Shown here in pieces: positions 39,970 through 47,786 of a stretch of 64,000 nucleotides of DNA (position 1 is its first letter; each line of letters begins with the position of its first letter). Source of the DNA: Streptacidiphilus jiangxiensis (GTDB taxonomy: Bacteria > Actinomycetota > Actinomycetes > Streptomycetales > Streptomycetaceae); assembly GCF_900109465.1 (NCBI RefSeq), contig NZ_FOAZ01000016.1:192140-256139 (forward strand), given 5' to 3'. Under the pieces are notes generated by a model, which made no database searches, had not been told where the DNA came from, and saw nothing but the letters and a program-made list of their open reading frames with translations. The position numbers and the translations under genes were made by a program.

Positions 39970-40733
39970 GCGGCGCGGGACGCATCATGGGGCCGGGGCG
40001 CGCGGCCGGTCTCGCCCAGCGCGCCCTGGCCGGGTGGAACGGGCGCATGCGCGCCTCCGCCGCCGACGGCACCCGCCGCGGCACCCGCTGGGGACGCACC
40101 GCCCTGGTGGTGCTTCCGGCGGCGGCCGCGATCGCCTCCGTCGGTCAGGCGATGGCGCAGGGCGCGCTCGCCGCCTCGTTCAACGTCAACGGCTCCCCGT
40201 TCACGCTCACCTCCAACGGCGTGCAGGGCAGCGGTTTCGGCGCGATCCTGAACACCCCCTCCGTCGAGGGATCGTCCGGCACGGTCACCACCACGACCGG
40301 CATGGCCAGGGTCGGCTTCGCCCAGGCCGGGCTGGCGGGACTGTGCGGGATCGTGCACCAGAGCATCGCCGGACTGCCCTACTCCCTGTTGCTGACCGCC
40401 GGTCAGGCCGTCACCGCCACGCCGCCGTCGACGGTCACCACGGACATCAACGCCTCCGACCTCTACATCGAGGCCAACACCCTGAACGGCGCCACCACCA
40501 CCCTGCAGAACGCCGTGCTGGGCCTGGCCGCCGACCAGGTGCTGGTCGACGGGAAGCAGTTGACCGGCTATCAGCCGGGCGGCTTCGGCCTCGGCTCGGA
40601 CGGCGGCACCGGCGGCAGCTCGGTGACCCTCGCCGGGCTGAACGCCTCCGCCTACGACGCCGAGATCGCGGGCTCGCTCACCCTGCCGGGCCTGCAGATC
40701 CGCGTCCAGGCCGGAACGGCGACCTCGTGCTGA
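39966..40733 (+). CDS. exported DUF6230 protein, copy 2
   Basis: A 255-residue paralogue of the first gene. A longer basic cytoplasmic N-terminus leads to RGTRWGRTALVVLPAAAAIASVGQAMAQGALA (signal anchor), then SFNVNGSPFTLTSNGVQGSGFGAIL. The core carries GFAQAGLAGLCGIVHQ and ends SLTLPGLQIRVQ...TSC. The Cys positions match copy 1. The start overlaps the stop of the DUF6114 gene. Its own stop overlaps the next GTG. Confidence 0.82.
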   Translation: MSGAGRIMGPGRAAGLAQRALAGWNGRMRASAADGTRRGTRWGRTALVVLPAAAAIASVGQAMAQGALAASFNVNGSPFTLTSNGVQGSGFGAILNTPSVEGSSGTVTTTTGMARVGFAQAGLAGLCGIVHQSIAGLPYSLLLTAGQAVTATPPSTVTTDINASDLYIEANTLNGATTTLQNAVLGLAADQVLVDGKQLTGYQPGGFGLGSDGGTGGSSVTLAGLNASAYDAEIAGSLTLPGLQIRVQAGTATSC

Positions 40734-41146
40734 GGGCCGGGCCGGGCGCCGTCGCACGGGGATGGCGCTGGTTCACCGCCCTGCGCCGGACCCGGCCGTT
40801 CTGGGGTGGCGTCTGGATGGTCGCGGGCGGTTGGGAGATCCTCAAGTACTCCTTCGCGCCGCTGCAGATCGTGATCAGCCACGGCCTGAGCGGCGTCGGC
40901 GGCTACCTCACCGGCGGTGGGCTGATGCTCTGCGGGCTGATCCCGATCATCCGGCCCTCGCAGCGCCACACCTTCGGCATCCTCGGCATGGTGCTGGCCG
41001 TGGTCTCACTGATCGTCTCCAACCTCGGGGGCTTCCTGGTCGGCATGCTGCTCGGCGTCGTCGGCGGTGCGATGACCGTCGGCTGGGGGCCGAAGCCGGC
41101 GCGCCGCCCTTCCCGGCGCACCCGCCGTACGGCGGAGGGGGCATGA
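40727..41146 (+). CDS. DUF6114 membrane protein, copy 2
   Basis: A 139-residue four-helix protein matching copy 1: TALRRTRPFWGGVWMVAGGWEILKYSFAPL, then IVSNLGGFLVGMLLGVVGGAMTVGWGPKP and a basic tail. The GTG at 40727 lies inside the last codons of the preceding gene (7-bp overlap). Its stop overlaps the next ATG. It lacks the acidic N-terminal extension of copy 1. Confidence 0.8.
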   Translation: MLRAGPGAVARGWRWFTALRRTRPFWGGVWMVAGGWEILKYSFAPLQIVISHGLSGVGGYLTGGGLMLCGLIPIIRPSQRHTFGILGMVLAVVSLIVSNLGGFLVGMLLGVVGGAMTVGWGPKPARRPSRRTRRTAEGA

Positions 41147-41778
41147 GGGCCGGGCGGCCGCGACGGAGCGGTGCCGCGGCCGTGGCGCTGTCGCTGCTCG
41201 GGGTGTGCCTGCTGCCCGGCTCCAGCGCGGCCGCGCGGCCGGGCAGGCACCTGGCCGCCGCGGTGCTGCCGGGCGAACCCACCCCGATGGGCGTGCCGTT
41301 CCTGCCGTCCAGCACGCCGCTGCACATCACCATCGCCGCCATGGTCGCCAACCAGATGACGGTGCAGAACAACGTCACCATCAGGCTGGCCGACGGCAGC
41401 ACGGTGACGACCACGCGGTACACCTTCGTCAAACTGCAGATCAGCAGCAACATGGCGGTGACCCAGAGCGTCAACGGCTACACCCTGCACATCAACGTGC
41501 CGAGCAACGGCTCCCTCGGCGGCCTGGACACCGCGGGCAACGCCGAGACGACGGTGATGTGGGGCAACATCAGCAACATCTGCGTCACCGTCATCTTCCA
41601 GATCTGCGGCGTGCAGGGGCTGCTCAACGCCCTCGGCTCGATCATCCCGCTGACCGCCGGGGCACAGAACTTCGTCGGCGACATCTACGCGATCCAGACC
41701 ACCGACGACCATGCCGCGCTCTCCTCCACGAACAATCCCGTGCACCTGCCCGGGAGCCTGGCGGTGTCCACGCCGTGA
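41143..41778 (+). CDS. secreted protein of the DUF6230 operon
   Basis: A 211-residue secreted protein with a signal peptide (RSGAAAVALSLLGVCLLPGSSAAA). The mature part is rich in Thr, Val and Asn, with beta-strand alternation (MTVQNNVTIRLADGSTVTTTRYTF) and a Cys pair in NICVTVIFQICGVQ. I do not recognise a family. It overlaps its neighbours by ATGA and GTGA junctions, so it belongs to the same coupled unit. Confidence 0.7.
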   Translation: MRAGRPRRSGAAAVALSLLGVCLLPGSSAAARPGRHLAAAVLPGEPTPMGVPFLPSSTPLHITIAAMVANQMTVQNNVTIRLADGSTVTTTRYTFVKLQISSNMAVTQSVNGYTLHINVPSNGSLGGLDTAGNAETTVMWGNISNICVTVIFQICGVQGLLNALGSIIPLTAGAQNFVGDIYAIQTTDDHAALSSTNNPVHLPGSLAVSTP

Positions 41779-42461
41779 ACGAGACCAGCCACGGCACCCG
41801 TTGGGGCCGCACCGCCGTTGCGGCGCTGCCCGCGCTCGTGTGCGCGGGCGGGATCGGCGCCGCCGTGGGCAGCGGGGCGCTCGCCGCGGGTCTCCAGGTC
41901 CAGGGCGGCAGCCTGGAGTTCGCCACCAGCAGCCTGTACGGGACGCAGTTCGGTGCCGCCGTCGTCGAGCAGGCGACCTCCTCGACCACCGCGGGCGGTG
42001 CCCCCGGCTCGGTCCACGTGCTGCGTCTCGGTTTCGCCGACGGCCTGCTCGACGGGCTGTGCCTGAGCCAGGAACAGACCATCGGCGGCCTGCCCTTCAC
42101 GCTGACCATCACGCTCGGCGACAAGAACCCCGGCACCTGGGAGGTGCGGACGCAGAACACCGTGCTCGACCTCACCTCGGTCACCGGCACCCTGGACATG
42201 GACGGGCTGGTCGACCTGAACATCAACGGTCCCGACGTCACCACCGTGACCGACTCCACCGGCGCCTTCGTCCCCGACCCGCTGGGCAGTTCCGAGAACC
42301 GCTTCGGCATCCAGGCCCACTACGCCAAGTTCGACCAGGTCACCGGCACGGTCCAGGACATCCAGATCCCGGGCCTGCTGCAGACGCCGGCCATCGGCAT
42401 CTCCGTCCAGCCGGGGAACGTCCCCTGCCCGACCCCGCCGGCGCCCACCGGCACACCCTGA
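41775..42461 (+). CDS. exported DUF6230-like protein, copy 3
   Basis: A 228-residue paralogue of copies 1 and 2, from GTG 41775 overlapping the preceding TGA. HGTRWGRTAVAALPALVCAGGIGAAVGSGALA is the signal anchor. LQVQGGSLEFATSSLYGTQFG and GFADGLLDGLCLSQ echo the other copies, and IQIPGLLQTPAIGISVQPG closes the domain. It differs by a Pro-rich tail after the last Cys (VPCPTPPAPTG). It ends the operon. Confidence 0.75.
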   Translation: MNETSHGTRWGRTAVAALPALVCAGGIGAAVGSGALAAGLQVQGGSLEFATSSLYGTQFGAAVVEQATSSTTAGGAPGSVHVLRLGFADGLLDGLCLSQEQTIGGLPFTLTITLGDKNPGTWEVRTQNTVLDLTSVTGTLDMDGLVDLNINGPDVTTVTDSTGAFVPDPLGSSENRFGIQAHYAKFDQVTGTVQDIQIPGLLQTPAIGISVQPGNVPCPTPPAPTGTP

Positions 42462-42504
42462 GGGAGCGGTGGCGCCCGCACGAATTGCCCACCGATCCGT
42501 CACT

Positions 42505-42523
42505 TGTCCGGACGAGCCGGACA
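42505..42523. promoter_or_regulatory. inverted repeat upstream of the XRE-like regulator
   Basis: TGTCCGG and CCGGACA (42505-42511, 42517-42523) are a perfect 7-bp inverted repeat with a 5-nt spacer, just before a TAGACT -10 candidate at 42533. It may be the regulator's own operator. Confidence 0.5.
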
Positions 42524-42573
42524 CCCGCTCCCTAGACTGGCGGCAGCCCCGCGCACCGTGAGTGGAGGAGCCG

Positions 42574-43656
42574 TTGGACCCCGTGCCCTTCGCCGACTAC
42601 CTGAAGCGCCTGCTGCAGAAGTCGGGGAAGCCTACCTACCGGCGGCTCGGTCATCAGATCGGCTACGGCCGCACGACCGTCTCGGACGCCTTCCAGGGGC
42701 GGCGCCTGCCGTCCTGGGACGTCACCGAGCCGCTGGTGCGCGCGCTGGGTGGCGACGTTGCGGAGGCCAGGCGGCTGTGGACCGAGTCCGGTGGCGGCGG
42801 CGTCGCGCCCCCGCCCCCGTGGCTCACCGACCCGGTGCTCCCGGTGCCCGCGCTCGTCCCCGGCGTCGGCCTCGCCCGCGCCGCCGCGCTGGCCGCGGCC
42901 GATCCGGGCGCGGCGCTCGGCGAGGGCTGGGAGGTGCTGCGCCTGTGCGCGGCCCAGCTCGCCCGCACGGTGGGCGCGTTGCCGCCGTCCGGGGCCGCGT
43001 CCGTGATCGACGCGTTCCGCCGGGCCGAGGTGGAGCGGCGCCTGCCGCCCGGTGCCTGTGCCACGGCCGACCGCCTGGCGCAGGTACGCGAGCAGCACCG
43101 TGACGGCAGTGCCTCCGTCGAGGTGGCGCTGCAGTTCGTGGTCTTCGCCTACCGGCTGGCCGGACTCGTCGGCGGCGCCGGACACAGCGCCCCTCGGCCC
43201 GACCGGGAGCCCGCGGACATCGTCACCCTCGCCGTCCTCGCCGAGGACTTCGGCTGGCGGCCGGACGACGAACACCTCGCCGACTACCGGGAGTTCCTGG
43301 CCACGCTGGTCTCCGCGCTGCAGGAGGTCGCCCCCGCCGACCGCGCGCTGCTGACCCGGCTGGTCCAGCACGGAAAAACGTTGCGCCTGGGGCTCGGCTC
43401 ACCCACCTACGGCATGTCCGGCGCCGAGCTGCGCCAGGTGGTCGAGGTGCCGCCGGCCGAGCTGCCGACGCGCCTCGCGGCCTTGGAGCGGCAGGGGCTG
43501 ATCGCCTGGCAGCGGCACCCCCAGCCGGCCCAGGAGTGGGTCTGGACCAGCAAGCGCGACGCCTACGCCGTGGACGGTCTGCGCGGCTTCTGCGCCGGAC
43601 GCGGCCTCGACCTCGCCGTGCTGATCCGCGACGTGCGGCTCGACTGGCTGGGATGA
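42574..43656 (+). CDS. XRE-like helix-turn-helix regulator
   Basis: A 360-residue regulator with a TTG start at 42574 and GGAGG 5 nt upstream. The N-terminal DNA-binding unit is PTYRRLGHQIGYGRTTVSDAFQGRRLPSWDVTEPLVRALGG, of the short streptomycete XRE type. The middle is Ala/Leu-rich and helical. The last 120 residues contain a second possible winged helix (ELRQVVEVPPAELPTRLAALERQGLIAWQR). The ligand and targets are unknown. It sits right after the DUF6230 operon, behind its own probable operator. Confidence 0.82.
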   Translation: MDPVPFADYLKRLLQKSGKPTYRRLGHQIGYGRTTVSDAFQGRRLPSWDVTEPLVRALGGDVAEARRLWTESGGGGVAPPPPWLTDPVLPVPALVPGVGLARAAALAAADPGAALGEGWEVLRLCAAQLARTVGALPPSGAASVIDAFRRAEVERRLPPGACATADRLAQVREQHRDGSASVEVALQFVVFAYRLAGLVGGAGHSAPRPDREPADIVTLAVLAEDFGWRPDDEHLADYREFLATLVSALQEVAPADRALLTRLVQHGKTLRLGLGSPTYGMSGAELRQVVEVPPAELPTRLAALERQGLIAWQRHPQPAQEWVWTSKRDAYAVDGLRGFCAGRGLDLAVLIRDVRLDWLG

Positions 43657-43690
43657 GGGGCTGGGACGAGGGCTGGGACGAGGGGCTGAC
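43655..43690. repeat. 12-13-bp imperfect tandem repeat
   Basis: Three copies of GAGGGGCTGGGAC (shortened in copies 2 and 3) follow the stop of the XRE-like gene. Confidence 0.6.
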
Positions 43691-43764
43691 CGGGCAGCCT
43701 ACAGGCGGGCGCCGCGCGTGCGTCCGTTTACCTGAATATTCGATCCTGTGACCGGCAGCTTGCT

Positions 43765-43770
43765 TAGAGT
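43765..43770 (+). promoter_or_regulatory. -10 box of the roadblock-like gene
   Basis: TAGAGT lies 8 nt before ATG 43779, suggesting a leaderless or near-leaderless transcript. Confidence 0.4.
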
Positions 43771-43778
43771 CACCGCAC

Positions 43779-44156
43779 ATGACCACCACCACTGACCAAG
43801 CCCTCGCCCGTGCCATGCGCATCGAGGGAGCGATCGGCGCCGCGCTCGTGGACTACAACAGCGGGCTGGCGCTCGGCACCATCGGCGGCGGGGCGGAACT
43901 CGACCTGAGCGCCGCCGCCGCGGGCAACACCGACGTGGTCCGCGCCAAGATGCGGACCATGGACATGCTGGGCCTCAAGGGCGAGATCGACGACATCCTG
44001 ATCACCCTCACCGGCCAGTACCACGTCATCCGCCCGATGACCGCTCCAGGCACCGAGGGCCTCTTCTTCTACCTCGCCCTGGACCGGCAGAAGTCCAATC
44101 TCGCCATGGCCCGCCGCCAGCTCGAACAGGCGGAGAAGCTGCTCCGCGAGGTCTGA
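43779..44156 (+). CDS. roadblock/LC7-like protein
   Basis: A 125-residue small protein of the roadblock/LC7 profile type, which in bacteria often partners small GTPases (Mgl/Cvn systems). The start ALARAMRIEGAIGAALVDYNSGLALG and the segment DDILITLTGQYHVIRPM resemble the fold, and the tail FFYLALDRQKSNLAMARRQLEQAEKLL is a long helix. No Cvn-type kinase, DUF742 or GTPase gene is next to it. It is an isolated member; partner unknown. Confidence 0.75.
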   Translation: MTTTTDQALARAMRIEGAIGAALVDYNSGLALGTIGGGAELDLSAAAAGNTDVVRAKMRTMDMLGLKGEIDDILITLTGQYHVIRPMTAPGTEGLFFYLALDRQKSNLAMARRQLEQAEKLLREV

Positions 44157-44272
44157 CCCGCGCCCGACCGTGCCCGCGCCCGGCCAACCACGGATGGCCG
44201 GGCAACCGGGAGCCCGGGAGCGACGTCCTGATCTTCGTGGGGTGGGCGGCAACCGGGAACGCTGGGGGATCG

Positions 44273-44812
44273 ATGATACGTCGGGACAGACGTCGGGACG
44301 GTGGGGCGCTGCCCGAACCGCGGCCGCACCACTACCGGTTCGCCCACCGGCTGCTGCCTTCGCTCACCCACCTCGACGCGGTCCCGCCCGCGCAGCTCGA
44401 CACCGAGCTGCAGCGGCTGTGGGAGGAGTACGCCTCGCACTTCCCCGCCGAGCAGCGGCTGCCGGTCGACGGGCTGCACGGCAGCCTGGTCCGCGCCGGG
44501 CAGTACGGGCTGGTGCTCGTCGTCCTCCCCGCGCCCCGCGCGGCGGGCGAGGCCTTCGCCCTCGTCATGGCCCACCGCGCCGACGGCTCGGCGCCGCGGT
44601 GCTTCACCCTGGACTACGCCGTCGACCCGCTCACCGGCGAGCCCGGCGCGGTCCTGGGGGAGTGGGCGGACGGCGCCCACCTGCTGCGCCGGAGCGGCCT
44701 GACGGCCGACCCGCGCCCGTTCCTCCGGGCCGTCACCGCCCTGCTGAAGGCCGCCGAGTCGCCCGAGCCGCCCGCGGAAACCAGGTGGAGGGTGCCCTGG
44801 TCGCGCGGCTAG
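44273..44812 (+). CDS. conserved hypothetical protein
   Basis: A 179-residue soluble protein I do not recognise. It starts at ATG 44273 after GGGGGATCG. Its centre has an SLVRAGQYGLVLVVLPAPRAAGEAFALVMAHRAD beta-alpha pattern followed by CFTLDYAVDPLTGEPGAVLGEW, as in small streptomycete proteins encoded near DUF6204. It is followed after only 9 bp by the next gene, whose -10 overlaps its stop. Confidence 0.6.
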   Translation: MIRRDRRRDGGALPEPRPHHYRFAHRLLPSLTHLDAVPPAQLDTELQRLWEEYASHFPAEQRLPVDGLHGSLVRAGQYGLVLVVLPAPRAAGEAFALVMAHRADGSAPRCFTLDYAVDPLTGEPGAVLGEWADGAHLLRRSGLTADPRPFLRAVTALLKAAESPEPPAETRWRVPWSRG

Positions 44813-44821
44813 TGTCGGCAC

Positions 44822-45169
44822 GTGAGCACACGTACCTTCCGCATCACCGTCCGCGGCGTCTTCGACGGGCTCAGCGCCGAGCAGCGCGCCGAGCTGGCCG
44901 CCAGGGCCGCCGAACACGACGTCCTGCACGCCGAGTTCACGCCCGAGGGGCAGATGACCTACGACATTGCCGCGCGGACGGCCTTCACCTTCCGCTTCCA
45001 GGACACCGGGGAGGCGGAGGAGGACATCCTGCTGTCGGAGATCCGCGCCGAGGACGCGGCCAAGGCCTGGCTCGCCTCCCGCGGCTACGGCCACCGCAAC
45101 CTCCGCACCAGCTCCCAGGACCTCTCACAGGCCCCCCTCGCCAAGCGCCAGCGCCGCGCGGGCCTCTAG
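44822..45169 (+). CDS. DUF6204 family protein
   Basis: A 115-residue protein from GTG 44822. The opening TRTFRITVRGVFDGLSAEQRAELAARAAEHDVLHAEFTPEG and the segment TFRFQDTGEAEEDILLSEIRAEDAA identify DUF6204, a ferredoxin-like small family of unknown role. TAGTGT (44810-44815), which overlaps the stop of the previous gene, lies 6 nt before the start, so the gene is probably leaderless. The C-terminus is basic. Confidence 0.82.
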   Translation: MSTRTFRITVRGVFDGLSAEQRAELAARAAEHDVLHAEFTPEGQMTYDIAARTAFTFRFQDTGEAEEDILLSEIRAEDAAKAWLASRGYGHRNLRTSSQDLSQAPLAKRQRRAGL

Positions 45170-45174
45170 CCGGT

Positions 45175-45202
45175 CGCCACGGCACCAGCTAGTGCCGTGG
45201 CG
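45175..45202. terminator. bidirectional hairpin terminator
   Basis: An 11-bp perfect inverted repeat (45175-45185 with 45192-45202) with a 6-nt CAGCTA loop begins 6 bp after the DUF6204 stop and covers the convergent acetyltransferase stop. Confidence 0.85.
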
Positions 45203-45740
45203 GCGCCGCGTAACAGTGGACGGTGACCCTGCGGTCCGGGGCCCACTCGTCCTCGACGGTGGCCAGCAGGCTCCAGCCCGCGCGGCGGTACAGCTCTGCC
45301 GCGGCGGTGTCGGTGGACACCACGTCCAGCACCGGGTGCAGGCCGCGGCTGCGGGCTTCGTGGGTGGCCTGGGCCAGCAGCAGTGCGCCCAGGCCGTGGC
45401 CGCGCGCCGTCGGGGCGACGAACAGACGGCTGACCACGGCCGTCGCCCCGGGCGGCAGGCCGGTGCGGTGGCTCCACTCGCCTGGCGCCAGATCCCCGGT
45501 CGAGCTTCGGCACAGGCCGACCTGGCCCACCACCTCGCCGTCGAGCTCCGCGACCCAGGCGTCCAGCAGGGACGCCTGGGTCAGCCAGCGCACCGGATCG
45601 TCGGGCCAGTCCACCGGGTAGCCGTCGCCAGCGTGGACGTCACGCAGCACCCGCGCGCACACGGCCAGGTCGGACGCCTCCCGGCGACGGACACGGCGTC
45701 GTGCGGCCGGGGGTGCGAGGTCGGCGGCTCCGGCCGTCAC
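45189..45740 (-). CDS. GNAT N-acetyltransferase
   Basis: A 183-residue GNAT protein using acetyl-CoA. The core motif A is AVVSRLFVAPTARGHGLGALLLAQATHEARSRG, where R-GHG-LG binds the cofactor. Motif B is the VVSTDTAAAELYRRAGWSL stretch. An N-terminal strand with a conserved DWPDD loop suggests a specific acceptor, but the substrate is not readable. The GTG at 45740 lies 10 bp after the stop of the carbonic anhydrase gene, so both likely share one transcript. Confidence 0.87.
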   Translation of the reverse strand: MTAGAADLAPPAARRRVRRREASDLAVCARVLRDVHAGDGYPVDWPDDPVRWLTQASLLDAWVAELDGEVVGQVGLCRSSTGDLAPGEWSHRTGLPPGATAVVSRLFVAPTARGHGLGALLLAQATHEARSRGLHPVLDVVSTDTAAAELYRRAGWSLLATVEDEWAPDRRVTVHCYAAPPRH

Positions 45741-45749
45741 GGCGGAGGC

Positions 45750-46409
45750 CTACGCCCGGCTGGCCGGGACCGGCCCGAAGGGGTGGCTCAGGCCGTGGGC
45801 GGAGACCGGGCGGGCGGCGCCGTCGGCGAGGGCGTAGGAGAGGCCGACGATCGCGGTGCGGCCGGCCTCCACCGCCTCGGCCAGTACCCGGGAACGGTCC
45901 AGCAGCAGGTCCACCGTCTGCTTTATGTGCTCCTTGACGATGTCGTCGCGCGACTCGATCCCGGCCGCGCGGGCCGCCAGCACGCTGGGGGTGACCCGCT
46001 CGATCACGTCGCGCACGTATCCGGGCGCGCCCGCGGCCCCGTCGAGGGCGTCGCAGGCCGCGCCGACCGCGCCGCACTGGTCGTGGCCGAGGACGACGAC
46101 GAGCGGGGCGCCGAGGATGCTGACGCCGTACTCGATGCTGCCCAGCACCTCGGGGCCCATCACGTGGCCGGCGGTGCGGACGACGAAGAGGTCGCCCAGG
46201 CCGCGGTCGAAGATGATCTCGGCGGCGAGGCGGGAGTCGGAGCAGCCGAACAGCACCGCGAAGGGGCGCTGCGTGGGCACCGTCGCGGCGCGACGGGCTG
46301 CGTCCTGGTTGGGGTGCTCGGGTGATCCGTCGACGAAGCGTCGGTTACCGGCGAGCAGGGTCTCCAGGGCGTCGTCGGCGGTGGGGGCGTCCGTGATCGA
46401 ATCCGTCAT
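45750..46409 (-). CDS. beta-carbonic anhydrase
   Basis: Interconverts CO2 and bicarbonate. The 219 residues carry the complete zinc site: Cys56 and Asp58-Arg60 in FGCSDSR, then His109 and Cys112 in GHDQCGAV. Other family segments are FVDGSPEHPNQD, VRTAGHVMGPEVLGSIEYGVSILG and a helical tail. TAGGCT lies 6 nt before ATG 46409, so the gene appears leaderless. It heads a two-gene unit with the acetyltransferase. Confidence 0.95.
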   Translation of the reverse strand: MTDSITDAPTADDALETLLAGNRRFVDGSPEHPNQDAARRAATVPTQRPFAVLFGCSDSRLAAEIIFDRGLGDLFVVRTAGHVMGPEVLGSIEYGVSILGAPLVVVLGHDQCGAVGAACDALDGAAGAPGYVRDVIERVTPSVLAARAAGIESRDDIVKEHIKQTVDLLLDRSRVLAEAVEAGRTAIVGLSYALADGAARPVSAHGLSHPFGPVPASRA

Positions 46410-46507
46410 ACCCGCAGCCTACGGCCCCCGCCTCGAGCATCGCTCGTCGGGCTTCTCACACTAGCCCCGCCTGCCGCCCGGGCTGCCCGGTGTGGTTCGC
46501 TGTGCGG

Positions 46508-46993
46508 ATGGCGAAGAGTCCCGTGGTGGGCGCAACGGCGCCCGACTTCACACTGCCGGCGGTCCAGTTGGTGGACGGCGCGGCGGTCCGCAGTGAGTTG
46601 ACCCTGTCGGAGCAGCGCGGACGTCCGCTCGTGCTCGCCTTCTACCCGGGCGACGACACCCCCGTCTGCACCAAGCAGTTGTGCTCCTACTCCTCGGGCC
46701 TGGAGGAGTTCACCGAGCTCGGCGCGACGGTGTGGGGCATCAGTACCCAGGACGTGGAGAGCCACGAGGCCTTCGCGCGCAAGCACGGCCTGCGGATGCC
46801 GCTGCTGGCCGACACCGGGCGCACGGCGGCGACGGCGTACGGGATCACGCTCGGCGCGATGGTCCGCCGTTCGGTGTTCGTCGTGGACGCGGAGGGCGTG
46901 CTGCGCTGGAAGCACGTGGCCGCGCTCGGGCTGACCTTCCGTGACGTGGCGACGCTGACCGAGCAGTTGGCGCTGCTCAACGAGGGGCGCTGA
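46508..46993 (+). CDS. peroxiredoxin (Bcp/PrxQ type)
   Basis: A 161-residue thiol peroxidase reducing H2O2 and organic peroxides. The peroxidatic Cys54 and resolving Cys59 lie in TPVCTKQLCSYSSG, the 5-residue spacing of the PrxQ/Bcp class. YPGDDTPVC, FGISTQDVESHEAFARKHGL-like and VRRSVFVVDAEGVLRWKH complete the fold. ATG 46508 is chosen to match the family start; no clear ribosome-binding site is present. It is divergent from the carbonic anhydrase gene, and its last 17 bp overlap the convergent gene. Confidence 0.93.
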   Translation: MAKSPVVGATAPDFTLPAVQLVDGAAVRSELTLSEQRGRPLVLAFYPGDDTPVCTKQLCSYSSGLEEFTELGATVWGISTQDVESHEAFARKHGLRMPLLADTGRTAATAYGITLGAMVRRSVFVVDAEGVLRWKHVAALGLTFRDVATLTEQLALLNEGR

Positions 46994-47786
46994 CCGCGTC
47001 CTGCTCCGCCTTCGGGCGGCGGGTGACGCCCATCAGGGCCGCGACGGTGTCGCGCACGCCCCGGCCGCGCATGTCCTGCCGCACCAGGCGGGCGGCGTCG
47101 CCCGGATCGCGGGCGTAGGCGTGCAGGCGGCCCTCGCGCAGGGCCAGGACCAGGTCCGTGGTCGACTCGACCGTCTCGGCCGAGCCGACGGCGCTGTACG
47201 CGATCGCGGTCAGCAGCGCCGAGCGCGGGGCTGCCGCCAGCACCGCGTCCGGGTCGTCGCCCGGCGCGGGCTCGGCCCACTGGCCGCGCGGCAGCCAGTC
47301 GGCCAGCATCTGCAGGGTCTCCTCCAGGGAGTGCAGGGAGACCTCGTGGACGCCGAGCGTGTCGATGCGCACCAGCAGGCAGACGCGTTCGGGCTGCGGC
47401 AGTACCAGGGTGCGCCAGGGCTCGCCCGGCCCGGTCCCGGCGACGCGGGCGTCCAGCACCGTGCGGGCGCGCCGCTGGAACGCGACGGCGATGCCGAGGT
47501 CGCCGCGTACCTGGATCTGGTCCTCGCCCTTGCCGGCCACCAGCAGTTGCCGGGCCGCCAGCGAGCGGACCGCCTCGGCGAGGACCTCGTCGGAGGGGCG
47601 TGCCTCCAGGAAGTCCACGACGGCGTCGACGACCGTGAGCTCGGCGATGGTGTAGGCGCCGAGCGGCACCGCGCCGGTCTCCACCAGGTCGACCACGGCC
47701 GCCACCATGCCGTCGGGGACGGAGACCGCGCCCGGCAGGTCCCCCGGCGAGGGCGGCGAGGGTGGTGTCGTGTCGGCGTCGCTCAT
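46977..47786 (-). CDS. unknown protein A of a two-gene operon
   Basis: A 269-residue soluble protein not recognised. It has a Pro/Ser-rich N-terminus, helical segments with hydrophobic periodicity (YTIAELTVVDAVVDFLEARPSDEVLAEAVRSL), then a beta-rich part (RTLVLPQPERVCLLVRIDTLGVHEVSLHSLEETLQML) and a basic C-terminus. ATG 47786 has AGGAGG 7 nt upstream and overlaps the stop of the preceding gene (ATGA). It resembles conserved actinobacterial proteins with no assigned role. Confidence 0.65.
   Translation of the reverse strand: MSDADTTPPSPPSPGDLPGAVSVPDGMVAAVVDLVETGAVPLGAYTIAELTVVDAVVDFLEARPSDEVLAEAVRSLAARQLLVAGKGEDQIQVRGDLGIAVAFQRRARTVLDARVAGTGPGEPWRTLVLPQPERVCLLVRIDTLGVHEVSLHSLEETLQMLADWLPRGQWAEPAPGDDPDAVLAAAPRSALLTAIAYSAVGSAETVESTTDLVLALREGRLHAYARDPGDAARLVRQDMRGRGVRDTVAALMGVTRRPKAEQDAVSAPR

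Noticed and set aside
43779..44156. Cvn-type GTPase conservon
   Set aside because: Only a roadblock-like gene is present; histidine kinase, DUF742 and GTPase genes are missing around it.
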